A stretch of 64,000 bases of DNA from Arcticibacter sp041902385. GTDB lineage: Bacteria > Bacteroidota > Bacteroidia > Sphingobacteriales > Sphingobacteriaceae. Both the position numbers and the translations under genes were made by a program. Below, piece after piece: positions 1-9,412 of this stretch (position 1 is the first letter of the stretch; every line of letters begins with the position of its first letter). The notes beneath the pieces were generated by a model. It was not told where the DNA came from. It saw only the letters and a program-made list of their open reading frames with translations, and ran no database searches. The stretch is from assembly GCF_041902385.1 (NCBI RefSeq), contig NZ_CP169244.1, positions 4,278,001 through 4,342,000 on the forward strand, read 5' to 3'.

Positions 1-647
1 GTCACGAGCTTTCCCGGCGGAATGTTCAGCAACGCCTGCCACACCTTCAGTTGAAAAGGGGTTCCTTTAAGATGCAGTTTCACAGAATGAAGACCGCTGC
101 AACCTGCGTCGAAAACCTGAAGTGCCCGTTGCTGCAATTCATCAGATTGTTCCTGATAGGTGGCCTGGGGAAAGCTGCTTTTTAGTCCGCTTAAGGCGGC
201 GTCTCTGTCCGAATCGGGGAAGGTAAGGTAGCATATTCCCTTCGCTGTTGAGCCCACCAGCACGTCGCCGAATGGTGTCTGATAAAAACTGTAGTTGATC
301 AGCAGGCTCTGTCCGCCGTTCCTGTACTCGCCGGGGGTCATCCCTTCAATGCTGACGAAAAGATCATGAAGCCTTGATGGTCCCGATAGCCCCGTTTCCA
401 GTGAGGCCTCGAAAAGGCTGGCCTTACTCCCGAGCATCTCCTTGGCATACTCCAAACTAAGGTACTGCAAAAACTTCTTAGGCGAAACACCCGCCCAGTT
501 ACTGAAAAGCCGCTGGAAGTGGAACGGACTCAGGTTCACTTCCTCAGCAACTTCTGCCAGATCAGGCTGCCTTCTAAAATTAGCTTTCAGGTATTCGATT
601 GCGCGCGCCACGCGCTCATAATCGAGTTTTGCTGTAATTTCTTCCAT
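1..647 (-). CDS. Ada-like AraC-type HTH / methylated-DNA-cysteine methyltransferase fusion (partial at window edge)
   Basis: The reading frame is open from an ATG at 645-647 to the window edge (215 codons), so the C-terminus is missing. Residues 1 to about 100 form an AraC-type helix-turn-helix region (LSPFHFQRLFSNWAGVSPKK; then GLSGPSRLHDLF and GMTPGEYR). From about residue 110 it passes into an alkyltransferase domain (YQTPFGDVLVGS, then GTPFQLKVWQALLNIPPGK), the segment that precedes the catalytic PCHRV box in this family. That cysteine lies outside the window. There is no N-terminal zinc/methyl-acceptor Ada domain. The family repairs O6-alkylguanine and can activate its own regulon. Confident on family, less so on regulatory role. 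Confidence 0.85.
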   Translation of the reverse strand, partial: MEEITAKLDYERVARAIEYLKANFRRQPDLAEVAEEVNLSPFHFQRLFSNWAGVSPKKFLQYLSLEYAKEMLGSKASLFEASLETGLSGPSRLHDLFVSIEGMTPGEYRNGGQSLLINYSFYQTPFGDVLVGSTAKGICYLTFPDSDRDAALSGLKSSFPQATYQEQSDELQQRALQVFDAGCSGLHSVKLHLKGTPFQLKVWQALLNIPPGKLV

Positions 648-1026
648 CCGGGTCTGTTTGCAATAGTTCGTTTATCTGTAAAGACTGCCGAGATATCAAA
701 CGTGTTTACACCTCCCCTCTTGGGCCAGGGCAGCGCATCAGTATTTCAACGCTGAGCACTTGCTTATCTCAGTACAAAAGAACGGTCGCCCCTCTGGCGC
801 CCTGGTCTCAGCCATCTGATATACAAAGATAGTCTCTGCTTCTCACCCACCAACCCGATTCTTGCTCATCTGTTTTTCGTATTGTCCTCTTAGCTCTTAA
901 CTCCTGGAGATCCATTCGCATCTGCCGCAACGATGCCACCCTTTTCGTAGCGTCAGGTCAGCTTTGCCCTCCCCTAAGCACTCTCTTTCGCATCGTGTCC
1001 TCAAGCTGGCTTAATAACACAACTTA
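648..1026. other. Intergenic stretch without a recognisable gene
   Basis: This 379-base gap separates the Ada-like gene from the end of the amidohydrolase; both lie on the minus strand. A short plus-strand frame across 519-755 is a shadow of the Ada-like gene. I see no clear promoter, terminator or RNA. Confidence 0.5.
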
Positions 1027-2687
1027 TCAGCGCCTGCTCTTATAGACCAGCTCCCCGTTTAACCAGGTCGACACAACCTTCACATGAAACAAGTCCTGAT
1101 CGGCAACTTGCATAATATCCTTATCGAGCATCACGAAATCTGCAACTTTGCCAGGTTCCAGACTTCCTTTTTCCCGCTCTTCATAATTCCCCCTTGCTGC
1201 CCATATCGTCATGCCGCGTAATGCATCTTCCCTGGTGAGGCTATTCTCAGGATAAAAGCCTCCCTTTGGATAACCATTTCGGTCCTTTCTGGTAGTGGCC
1301 GCAGCGAAGGTCAGAAGCGGGTCGATTGACTCCACAGGAAAGTCGGTCCCCAGGACCAGCCAGCCATTCTGATCCTTCAGTTTTCGGTACGCATAAGCGT
1401 TTGAAGTACGCGCCCGTCCAAGCCTCTCCTCCACCCAATACATGTCAGAGGTGGCATGAGTAGGCTGCACGGAGGGGATGACGTTATTAAGACCAAATTG
1501 GTTGAAATCCTTACTGCTGACCACTTGTGCGTGCTCTATTCGCCAGCGGAGATCGTTCTTGCCATTTAGTACACTTCCATATATGCGGAGGATCTCGCGA
1601 TTGGCTGAATCGCCAATCGCATGCGTACACATCTGAAAACCTTTTTCATAGATCTTCCGTGCCACCTCCTCAAAATGCTTTGCGTCGCTGAGCAAAAAGC
1701 CGAGCTCATGGGGCCTGTCGTGATAGGGCTCCAACAGGCAGGCGCCGCGCGACCCCAGCGCCCCGTCGGCATAGACCTTAAACGATCTGACACTCAGTCT
1801 ATCGGTTTTGATGGCACCCCTCGCAAACAGGAACGAATAGTTGGCCGGCTCGTCAGACAGCATCAGGTATAAACGCATCTTCAGTCTTCCCTTCTTTTGA
1901 AGGCTGTCAACCAAACCAACAAGGGGGTGATCCACCCCGCAATCAGCAACTGTGGTGAGCCCCACAGAAAAGCAGTTCCGCTGTGCCGCCAGCAATGCAT
2001 CTCCCGTCTCTGCCAGCCCGGGCACCGGTATATGCGATTGCACAAGTCGCACAGCATTATCAATGAGGACTCCGTTCAAAACTCCATGAGCAAGGCCTAT
2101 CTCCCCGCCTTCCACTTTTTGTCCGGCTTGTATGCCCGCAAGTTTCAGCGCGTGTTCATTGGCAATAGCAGCATGACCATCTATCCGATTGAGGATGACG
2201 GCACGACCGGGGAAGGCTTTATTTAACGCAGAGTTGTCGGGAAACTCCTTCACACTCCAGTCGTTCTGATCCCAGCCCCTTCCGATGATCCACGGATCAT
2301 CATTGCCGTTAGCAAAGGCCTTGACCCTTTCAATCACCTCCTGCCAGCTCTTTGTTCCTGTCAGGTTTACTTCCCTTAAGGAAAGTCCGTATCCTAGAAA
2401 GTGCGCGTGCCCGTCGATGAACCCAGGGAACACTGCCTTTTTACCTGCATCAACCGCTCTGCCCTGATAAGCCGACAGTATTTCATTGCTGGTGCCTGTC
2501 GCCACAATCTTTCCCCCTTTACAGCGAGGGCTTCCTTCACGCTAAAAGAACTGTCGGCGGTATAAATTTTTGCGTTGTGGAGGATCATGTCGACACTCTT
2601 CTTCTGGGCAAATGAGCTGAAGAAGAAGAAAAAGGCAGGAAACCAGCAAATCAGAGCCCGCGCTATTACATAGCGACGCCTAGTCAC
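1027..2687 (-). pseudogene. Amidohydrolase family protein (YtcJ-like), frameshifted
   Basis: A metal-dependent amidohydrolase with the exported YtcJ-like layout. The main frame (1027-2505) has the GHAH metal motif, KVYADGALGSRG, HAIGDSAN, EHAQVV, GTDFPVES and the C-terminal GSLEPGKVADFVML. The N-terminus lies in a different frame upstream: a hydrophobic leader (FPAFFFFFSSFAQ) then DMILHNAKIYTADSSFSVKEALAVKG. The two join if one G is added to the run of five (plus-strand C run 2513-2517), giving KGGKIVATGTSNE. The start is uncertain: a GTG at 2687 would place a signal peptide first, and an ATG lies at 2792. Substrate is unknown. It is either a real frameshift or a sequencing indel; six other genes here show the same defect. 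Confidence 0.8.
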
Positions 2688-2937
2688 TCTGTAGCGCCGG
2701 ACAGCAGGCGGGATGCTTTTCCCCCGGGTTATCTTACTGGTGAGGGGACAGAGTGTGAAATATGGAGAATTGGTACTTGTCTGGTCTTCCATGAATATGT
2801 AAATTTCCGGTGGCAAACTTAAAAACTTGGCCAGGTTTAAAGGCACTATCCTGTTCTTTTCTGATCGAATAATTTTAGCTCTCCTGGCCCTCTCAGCATC
2901 TGTTCTCCTTCGTTCCTGTCTATTAACTGCTTCGCTC

Positions 2938-3035
2938 CGAGTGCGGGGTGAGTCCGGGTTGAGTGCGGGTTCACTGCGGTAAAAGCAGCATTTTACCCGC
3001 AGTCACCCCGCACTCAACGCACACATAACCCGCAG
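2938..3035. repeat. Palindromic repeat, copy 1 (REP-like hairpin)
   Basis: A left arm with repeated GAGTGCGGGTT-like blocks is followed by a right arm with their complement (TTTTACCCGCAGT, CACCCCGCACTC), around a short GCAGCA loop. A second copy with near-identical arms lies at 32074-32165. It sits in a gap with no gene. Function unknown; it may be a dispersed palindromic element. Confidence 0.75.
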
Positions 3036-3195
3036 GGATAGCGAGGCAGAATAATCTCAGAAGATACCCTGTAACGAGCGAAGGGCGGTTCCCCATTCAG
3101 GAGGCAGTCGGGGTGGGAACGAAGAGCCGCTGATCTATTTCGGGCAAACAATTCCCGCATAATATCATTCTATAACAAACAAAAAGACAGAAATA

Positions 3196-3342
3196 ATGAA
3201 TCCGGAAGAAACAAAACCCAAAGCAGACCAGGAATCAGAAAACCCGGCAGACGACGTGGAAACGGTTGTGTCGAATAACGACAATATCGAACCGGTTCCC
3301 GACAAAGAACAGCTGGAAGACAAAAAGAAGACTCAGGACTAG
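3196..3342 (+). CDS. Small acidic hydrophilic protein (48 aa)
   Basis: A short frame begins at ATG 3196 (MNPEETKPKADQ) and ends at TAG 3340-3342. It is rich in Glu, Asp, Lys and Asn, with no hydrophobic segment and no cysteine. Its last codons run into the stem of a strong terminator, as expected for a real short gene. It resembles in style, though not clearly in sequence, the hydrophilic protein at 33395-33631. I do not recognise a family; it is probably an intrinsically disordered cytosolic protein. The coding call rests on composition and the terminator. Confidence 0.55.
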   Translation: MNPEETKPKADQESENPADDVETVVSNNDNIEPVPDKEQLEDKKKTQD

Positions 3343-3364
3343 TACCTGGTCTTCTTTTTGTCTT
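3319..3364 (+). terminator. Rho-independent terminator after the small acidic gene
   Basis: The stem AAAAAGAAGAC pairs with GTCTTCTTTTT across the stop codon, followed by GTCTTTTC. The hairpin includes the last codons of the 48-residue protein. Confidence 0.75.
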
Positions 3365-3671
3365 TTCTAAGCATACTCTCACCTATAGCAGTACAACACC
3401 ATCCCTTATCGCAAATCTGGGTGATCCTCATCTTACTTCCTGGCCCAAGGAAAATAAAAAAAGCAGAAAGAGATGTGGATCGGGCTAAGAACAGAATAAG
3501 TAGAGAACTCCTGCCCCTATGTGTAAGAGTCGCAGCAAAGAGCTTGACCATACCAGAAGCGGACATATCTTTCCCCGTCCGTACACACGTTCTGATCCCT
3601 CAGCAGAAGGCAACGCATGGACTTCTTTATAATTAAAACTCAGGTGGAAGCACTGGAGGGATAAAGATCAT
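3343..3671. other. Intergenic stretch, no supported gene
   Basis: These 329 bases lie between a plus-strand terminator and the end of the histidine kinase. A 92-codon plus frame at 3358-3636 and a minus frame at 3339-3566 are open, but neither has a recognisable domain, and the first starts inside the terminator. I see nothing else. Confidence 0.4.
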
Positions 3672-5177
3672 TCATTCGTCCTCAGCTGCCAAAGGAAGAC
3701 TGAAATAAAAAGCGGACCCCTTACCGGGCTGGCTTTCTACCCATATTTTGCCGTTATGCCTTTCAATTATCTCCGCGCACAAATACAAGCCCAATCCAAA
3801 ACCTGACACTAACTTTGTTTCAGCGTCCTCAACACGAAAAAACCTTTCAAACAAGCGATTTAAGTCGGCCTGCTTGATTCCAATTCCCTCGTCTTTTACA
3901 CAAACCACAGCTTCGCCATTGCGTCTTTCACAGGATATTTCTATACGTGATCCGGATGACGAGTACTTGATTGCATTGCTCAGGAAATTACTAACCACTT
4001 GTATGAGCTTGTCCTTATCGGCATTTACCTCTATTGAATCACAAAGGTCTAGAACAAGCTCGTGCGTGTGGGTGAGCAATTCGATATCCTTCACTGCCTG
4101 CTTCAAAAGTTCGGAAAGCTGAAATATTCTGAGGTTTAATCCAATCTTGCCGTCCTGAAGGCGTGCAACGTCAAGAAAACTTTTAATAAGGGTGTGCATC
4201 TTGTCGACCTGCGAGTGAACCTTCTTTAGTACAACAGTGGAGAAGCTGTCCTCCGTCTTGGCAGCGTTTGAAGCCAGCATTTGTACATAAGCCTTCACTG
4301 ACGTCAGCGGCGTTTTCAGCTCATGGCTTACCATGGCTATGAAATCATTCTTTCTGATTTCGTCCGATTTCTTCTCCGTAACGTCAATAACGGTCCCGGA
4401 GAAACTTGATGAGCCATCAGCCTGCTGTTTGTAAATCTTTCCGGTGGCTTTGACCCATCTTAGCTTCTTATCGCCGGGAGGCAAAATCGGAAATTCAATA
4501 TCGAAAGGCTCATTCCGTGATATCGTGGCGCTGATGGCTGAACGTACAGCAGCCTGGTAATCATCTTTAACAGTGCTGAGCACCTCGTCAAGCGTTACTG
4601 TATCATGCCGATGAAAGCCGTAGATCTCCTTGAACCGCTGAGAACAACTTAGCTTTCCGGTCTTCAGATCAATGTGCCACATGCCCATATTAGCTGAGTC
4701 CATAGCAAGCCTGAGGCGCTCTTCCATTTGTTCCATGGTCTGCCTTTGCGCCTCGGCTACTTCAAAAGCGCCCCTCTCTTTTTGAGCCGCTTCAACTGCA
4801 CTGGTTATATCTAATGTGACGTGCACGATATACTCCACCTCCCCTTGCTCGTTTAATATGGGTGAGTTGGTTGCTTTCCAGTAGTGGACGTTAAAGAGGT
4901 CGGTTCCCCAAATGGGGATGTCATACTTCTGACTGGGAAGCACATGTTGCTTTTTGGTTAGCACAGCCTCGGTTAAGCTGCCGCGAAGCGCCTCTACGTT
5001 CCGGGTCTGCGGGTCGAGCGGGTTTTCGGGAAACGCGTCGAGAAAGCCGGAACCTACGATATCCTCTAACTTGGCGTTGGTTGCGGCAAGATAAGCATCA
5101 TTGGCTGTTACAATGGTAAAGACAGGCACGTCCGGCTTTAGGATAATTGTGGGCGGAGCCGTCCTGAAAAAAGACAT
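3672..5177 (-). CDS. PAS-domain sensor histidine kinase
   Basis: About 501 residues from ATG 5175-5177; a TTG ten codons upstream (5205-5207) is a possible alternative start. Two PAS-type sensor regions (about residues 5-125 and 145-270, the second starting MEERLRLAMDSANMGMWHID) come before a HisKA dimerisation domain with the phospho-acceptor His in MVSHELKTPLTSVKAYVQML at about residue 285. The ATPase domain has the N box (NFLSNAIKYS), G1 (DEGIGI) and G2 (GFGLGLYL). There is no transmembrane segment, so it is a cytosolic sensor. No response regulator gene is adjacent, so its partner lies elsewhere. Signal unknown. Confidence 0.92.
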   Translation of the reverse strand: MSFFRTAPPTIILKPDVPVFTIVTANDAYLAATNAKLEDIVGSGFLDAFPENPLDPQTRNVEALRGSLTEAVLTKKQHVLPSQKYDIPIWGTDLFNVHYWKATNSPILNEQGEVEYIVHVTLDITSAVEAAQKERGAFEVAEAQRQTMEQMEERLRLAMDSANMGMWHIDLKTGKLSCSQRFKEIYGFHRHDTVTLDEVLSTVKDDYQAAVRSAISATISRNEPFDIEFPILPPGDKKLRWVKATGKIYKQQADGSSSFSGTVIDVTEKKSDEIRKNDFIAMVSHELKTPLTSVKAYVQMLASNAAKTEDSFSTVVLKKVHSQVDKMHTLIKSFLDVARLQDGKIGLNLRIFQLSELLKQAVKDIELLTHTHELVLDLCDSIEVNADKDKLIQVVSNFLSNAIKYSSSGSRIEISCERRNGEAVVCVKDEGIGIKQADLNRLFERFFRVEDAETKLVSGFGLGLYLCAEIIERHNGKIWVESQPGKGSAFYFSLPLAAEDE

Positions 5178-5712
5178 GAAGCTAATAGGCAGATCTGTCA
5201 CTTCCAAAATATTAGGTTTTCATTGTCTAAAGGAAGTTGAGCACCTTTTTGTTTTACCAAACCTTTCAATAGACGGGCTTCACGTGTGTGGATCAGTATC
5301 GCTCGGCGTGCCTTTACTCGTTTCCTCCCCCTGCTTTTAAGTCGCAGAGCTTGCTGGCAAGCATCCTTCTGAAGACCCTAACCAAAATGACAGGGAGCAT
5401 CATACAGGACAAGTGGTGCCCCAGGCAGGCTTGAAAAGCCACAAAATAACGGAGACGTCAAATCCCTGGTACACAGTCGTTGTTCATCGTCTTTAGCCAG
5501 CGTGTGAGAAACACCCTGCTAAGCGAATAAGGGTTTCAGGAATATGGTGCGATTGTTCGGGTGACTGATCTTAGAAACACGCTGCTAAGCGAATAAGGGC
5601 CGGTATTGGAAAAAGAAATGAAGTCGGGATGGGTTATAAACGCCGAGAGCAAGATGAAGGAGGTTATGTCAGAACTGAGTTCTCGCAAAAAGCTGATATA
5701 CTGCTATTAAAG
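5178..5712. other. Intergenic region with a two-copy direct repeat
   Basis: No supported gene. A 27-base direct repeat (agaaacac-C/G-ctgctaagcg, continuing aataaggg) occurs at 5507-5533 and 5573-5599 with one mismatch and a 66-base period. A 14-codon frame at 5666 after AGGAGG is too short to support. Confidence 0.5.
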
Positions 5713-5737
5713 GGCAGCGCTAAATGTTAGCGCTGCC
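5713..5737 (-). terminator. Hairpin downstream of the ABC transporter genes
   Basis: A perfect 11-bp stem GGCAGCGCTAA / TTAGCGCTGCC with a 3-base loop, about 87 bases past the permease stop. There is no strong T run on either side, so it may be a terminator or an mRNA-stabilising hairpin. Confidence 0.55.
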
Positions 5738-5823
5738 GCAATAGAAACTCCTTTTCATTAATAACTTATCAAGTGAAGAGGCTGAGATCATTTGTGATAC
5801 TGCGTCTCTCCCCTCCATTGACC

Positions 5824-6854
5824 TTACCGAGAGCGGATCTCTCGCTTCATAAAGGACAAGTAAGACAAGGCAAAACAGGCAAGGCTTGCAGCTATCAGAC
5901 CTGTGAGCTGAGGCCATACCAGCAACAGGCTTTGGCCGAGAGGCAAAGGACTGGGAATGGCGCCATACATCTGCTCCATAGACAAAGGCCCCAGGCTTCT
6001 CACGGCAGGCATCAGGAGCGTAGTGGTTGCATCGCTGAAAAGCTGACTTGGTGCCAGGCGGAGAAGATTGACGACCTTGCTCTGATACTCGATCACCTGC
6101 TGCTCAGAAGCCCCGTCGGCAGGCATCATGACCCTTGCGAGCAGGCTGACCAGGATCTGAAAAAACACGGTGAAGAAGAGCCAGGCTGCAATTGAAGTGA
6201 GAGCAGAAGTTGCGGCTTGTTTAAACCTGATGGAAAACAAGATCGCTAAGTTGAGCCAAAAGGCAACGTATAGTACACTGAGCGCCAAAAATGAGACTAC
6301 CCTCAGGAACTCTTCCGCTGTAGGCGGCACGCCGATGAGGATGAGGCCAATGCCCATGACCAGAAATCCAAGAGCGAAAAATAGTGTGCTGATGACAATG
6401 AGCGCAGCTACAAACTTTGCGTTGATGAGATAGTCGCGGTGAACAGGCTGAGACATAATGCGACTTAGCGTACCCTTGTTCTGTTCCGAATTGACGGCAT
6501 CGAAACCAAGTGCTATGCCGAGTAACGGACCGAGAAAACCAATAAAAACATGAAACGGCGGCAGCGAACCGTCAGACAAGGTAAAAAGCCTCAAAAAAGG
6601 AAGTCGGCCTGCGGATCGTTCGGCTTGATTGATTTGGATAGATTTGTAACCGAAGTATAGAGTGATCCCATGCAGGTGAGCAAGATCAAAAAGAGCAATA
6701 TGAGGAAGCGCCAGCTCCGCACATGGTCTCTGATTTCCTTATTTACCATCACGCGGAAAGGGTGAGGCGCAGAGTGAGCGCCTGCGTTTACAGCCCCAGC
6801 GAACATCCTCACCTTGTCTATCAGTGCTGACCGGGTTTTAGTTATGTTTATCAT
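5824..6854 (-). pseudogene. ABC transporter permease, frameshifted
   Basis: A multi-spanning permease of the ABC-2 type, split into two frames. The N-terminal part (6591-6854) holds a cytosolic start, HPFRVMVNKEIRDHVRSW and the first membrane helix, ending ...DPQADFLF. The rest (to 5824) begins RLFTLSDGSLPPFHVF and contains the FDAVNSEQNKGTLSRIMSQP loop typical of this family, then five or so helices. They join if one T is added to the coding run of six (plus-strand A run 6593-6598), giving DFLFLRLFTL. The ATG overlaps the end of the ATP-binding gene by 4 bases, so the two are translationally coupled. Probably the export channel for the system with the ATPase and the NEW3 protein. Substrate unknown. 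Confidence 0.8.
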
Positions 6855-7816
6855 TTTCCTTTGCCTCCTTCAAAGTAACGTTGGTAAATTTCATCTAATC
6901 CGTATTGCTTATGACTAAGATGTGTGAGATCGAAACCGTTCATTACAATCGTCCTGGCAATGTGGGGAACGACATCGTACTCACTTTGGATAAAGAGCTC
7001 GTCTTCCCGGAACTCGGCGAGCACTACGCCCTGCATCCCGCGAAGGAGATTAAGCAGTTTTGCTCTCTCATCGCCGGCTGTGCCCGACGAAAAGCGGACG
7101 CGCGCGGAGACTGAATCTTTTTCGTTGGGAAAGAGCTGGCGGGTGAGGCTGAGCAAGTCGCCCACTGCCAGCATCCTGCCGGCCACGAATATGCCTACCC
7201 GGTCGCATACCTGCTGTACCTGATGCAGGTGGTGAGAAGAGAGCAGTACCGTGATCCCTTCCTCCCTGCTCAGTCTTACGATCAGCTCCAGAAACTCCTT
7301 TACTCCCTGGGGATCGATACCGAGTGTTGGTTCATCAAGAACAATGACCTCAGGATCTTTAATCAGTACGTCAGCAAGACCAAGCCTTTGCCGCATCCCC
7401 CGCGAGTACTTTCCTGTCTTTTTACCAAGCTCCTGCCGCAGCCCGACGCGCTCAAGGAGGAGTTCTGCCTTTTTTCTGGCCGGTCCTTCAGAAATTCCAT
7501 TCAGCATTGCCGTATACATCAGGTTCTCAAGTCCGGTATAGGTATCGTAAAAGCCCACGTCGTCGGGGAGATATCCCACCCTTCTCTTTACCTCAATTGG
7601 GTTAGTGACGGCATTAACCCCGCAAACGCTGACCTGTCCGGCAGAAGGTTCTGTGAGTCCGAGCATCATCAGAATAGTGGTTGACTTACCGGCCCCATTG
7701 GGACCGAGAAGGCCGAAGATCTCACCCCTGGCAATCTTAAGATCAAGATGATCTACAGCTGTAAAATCGCCATAACGCTTGGTGAGACCTTTCAGCTCAA
7801 TAATAGGTGTGCTCAA
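6851..7816 (-). CDS. ABC transporter ATP-binding protein
   Basis: A 321-residue ABC ATPase with all key motifs: Walker A GPNGAGKST at about residues 38-46, a Q-loop region, signature YSRGMRQRLGLA, Walker B VIVLDEP and the switch His in LSSHHLHQVQQVCDR. The extra 90 residues after the ATPase core are typical of ABC-2 exporters. It lies between the NEW3-domain gene (3-base gap) and the permease (4-base overlap), so the three form one minus-strand operon. It powers the permease at the cytoplasmic face. Both partner genes are frameshifted in this assembly while this one is intact. Confidence 0.93.
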   Translation of the reverse strand: MSTPIIELKGLTKRYGDFTAVDHLDLKIARGEIFGLLGPNGAGKSTTILMMLGLTEPSAGQVSVCGVNAVTNPIEVKRRVGYLPDDVGFYDTYTGLENLMYTAMLNGISEGPARKKAELLLERVGLRQELGKKTGKYSRGMRQRLGLADVLIKDPEVIVLDEPTLGIDPQGVKEFLELIVRLSREEGITVLLSSHHLHQVQQVCDRVGIFVAGRMLAVGDLLSLTRQLFPNEKDSVSARVRFSSGTAGDERAKLLNLLRGMQGVVLAEFREDELFIQSEYDVVPHIARTIVMNGFDLTHLSHKQYGLDEIYQRYFEGGKGK

Positions 7817-7819
7817 CGA

Positions 7820-8976
7820 CTACCTCCTTCCGTATTTCTTAAACAGATAATACACACTTCCGATGGCAACCACGATGATGAGGAGGCCCAGCCATCCGCT
7901 GAGCAGCGACGTTTCTACCGCTACTCTCATGTCAACTTTAGAGGATACCTCCGGGCTCCTGGCTTCGAGATTTGCAACGTAATCTCCGGCAATTGCTTTT
8001 TTGTCTGCCTTGATAATGGCATAAGCCTGAGCAGTGGCACCGGGGGCAATGGAAGCGATTTTCTGCGGCTCAAATGAGACTTCCCAATTAGCGGGGCCGG
8101 TACCCTGCAGCTCCACATTTTTTAATTCAGCAGAACCCGTATTTTTCACGCTGAGCTCCAAACGTTTGCTATCGCCTGCCGTTACCTTTGTACTAAGCAA
8201 ACCGCTAGGAGTGCCAAGCTGAAGGCCATAAGAACCGGTAATAGAGAGGTCGAGCGCGAGGTCGGCTGATGTGGCATTGGTAGCAGCAACAACAGGGATC
8301 TTATATGATCCGGCAGGTGTCTCGTCAGGCGGATCCACCTCTATGGTGATTTCTTTGCTTTTATTGGCTTCAACGCTCACTGACGACACCTGCTTGTAAT
8401 CGGCCTTAAAAGCAATATTCCAGCCGGGCGGCACATTCGAGTTCAGCGCATACACCTGATCGGCTCCTGTTCCGTTCCGGAGCGTTGCCGTATAAGTGAA
8501 AGTGGAATTTGCAGCCCCCTGCATGTTGGATTGAGCAGTGCTGAACTCCGATTTAAAAGTACCTTGCTGAGAGACCACCACCGTTAGCGGCAGGCGTGCA
8601 ATTCCTTTTGCCGCCACTGTGAAGTGATATGCGCCTTTATTGACTTGCAATGGCACCTGCACCTGCAAGGTAAGGGTCTTCTTGTCTTTCGGCAGCACCG
8701 ACAGCTGCCCGACTGTCCACCCCCCGACTTCATGGAGTAGGTCCATCCTTTAGGAAGGCCGGTGACGGCAACTTCAGCCGTGGAAACAGCCCCTCCTTTA
8801 TTGATCAGATCAATATCATAACTGATTGACTCCCCCGGCGGGACCGATATTTTCGTATAGGGAGTGTAAAGGGTAACCTGGGCGACGCTGGTCGCTCCGT
8901 TTAAAAGGAAAAGGAACAGGATGAGGGAGCACAGATATACGTTCTTTGCATGTGCCCGCTTTAAAAAATCTGACAT
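7820..8976 (-). pseudogene. NEW3-domain exported protein of the ABC locus, frameshifted
   Basis: An exported, membrane-anchored protein with a signal sequence (LILFLFLLNGATSVAQ), repeated Ig-like NEW3-type beta domains (PPGESISYDIDLINKGG..., then LELSVKNTGSAELKNVEL), and a C-terminal helix (GWLGLLIIVVAIGSVYYLFKKYGRR) that would hold it in the membrane with its bulk outside. The N-terminal frame reads ...GWTYSMKSGGG, and the rest resumes at WTVGQLSVLPKDKKTL in another frame. Adding one G to the run of six (plus-strand C run 8720-8725) restores SGGWTVGQ. Proteins of this kind are commonly encoded beside ABC-2 exporters. Exact role unknown. Confidence 0.78.
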
Positions 8977-9355
8977 AATCTTTAATGAGCTACAAATACA
9001 TACTAAACCTTATCGACAAGGCTACCGCTTCGGATCGTTATAAGTTATTCTTCTCTTTTCCCTTCGTTCAGAACCTCAGAGGTCAGTGCCTGGCGACATG
9101 CAAAATTTTGTTATAGGAAAATATTTTACAACGGTTTTAACACTATTTAACAAATGAGGCTACGCAGGACGGGCAAGAGTTAAACACACACGTGTATGCT
9201 TCGTTAAAATCTCTGGTACCGGCAGAGCCTTCTGCAGCTACCTCCGCGGCGATAAAAGCACCGGCCCCGCCGTGCGAAATCAAAAAGAAATTAAGTAGAT
9301 ATACCGGTCTTATTATTTCAGTAGAACACCCGAAAAAAGCGACATGAGGGCTCTA
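8977..9355. other. Divergent intergenic region
   Basis: This stretch separates the minus-strand NEW3/ABC operon from the plus-strand lipoprotein. Apart from the promoter-like box at 9356, I see no gene or repeat. Confidence 0.45.
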
Positions 9356-9363
9356 TACCTTTG
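9356..9363 (+). promoter_or_regulatory. Bacteroidota -7 promoter box (TACCTTTG)
   Basis: Matches TAnnTTTG, 50 bases ahead of the lipoprotein ATG. I find no convincing TTTG at the usual distance upstream. Confidence 0.4.
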
Positions 9364-9412
9364 CTTGAACATTTATAATTCATCGACTTTATTGACTATA
9401 AAAGACAGATTT

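Noticed and set aside
3358..3636. 92-codon plus-strand frame
   Set aside because: Starts inside a terminator and has no recognisable domain.
5666..5710. 14-codon frame after a good AGGAGG site (MSELSSRKKLIYCY)
   Set aside because: Too short and with no supporting context; strong SD sites are not needed in this group.
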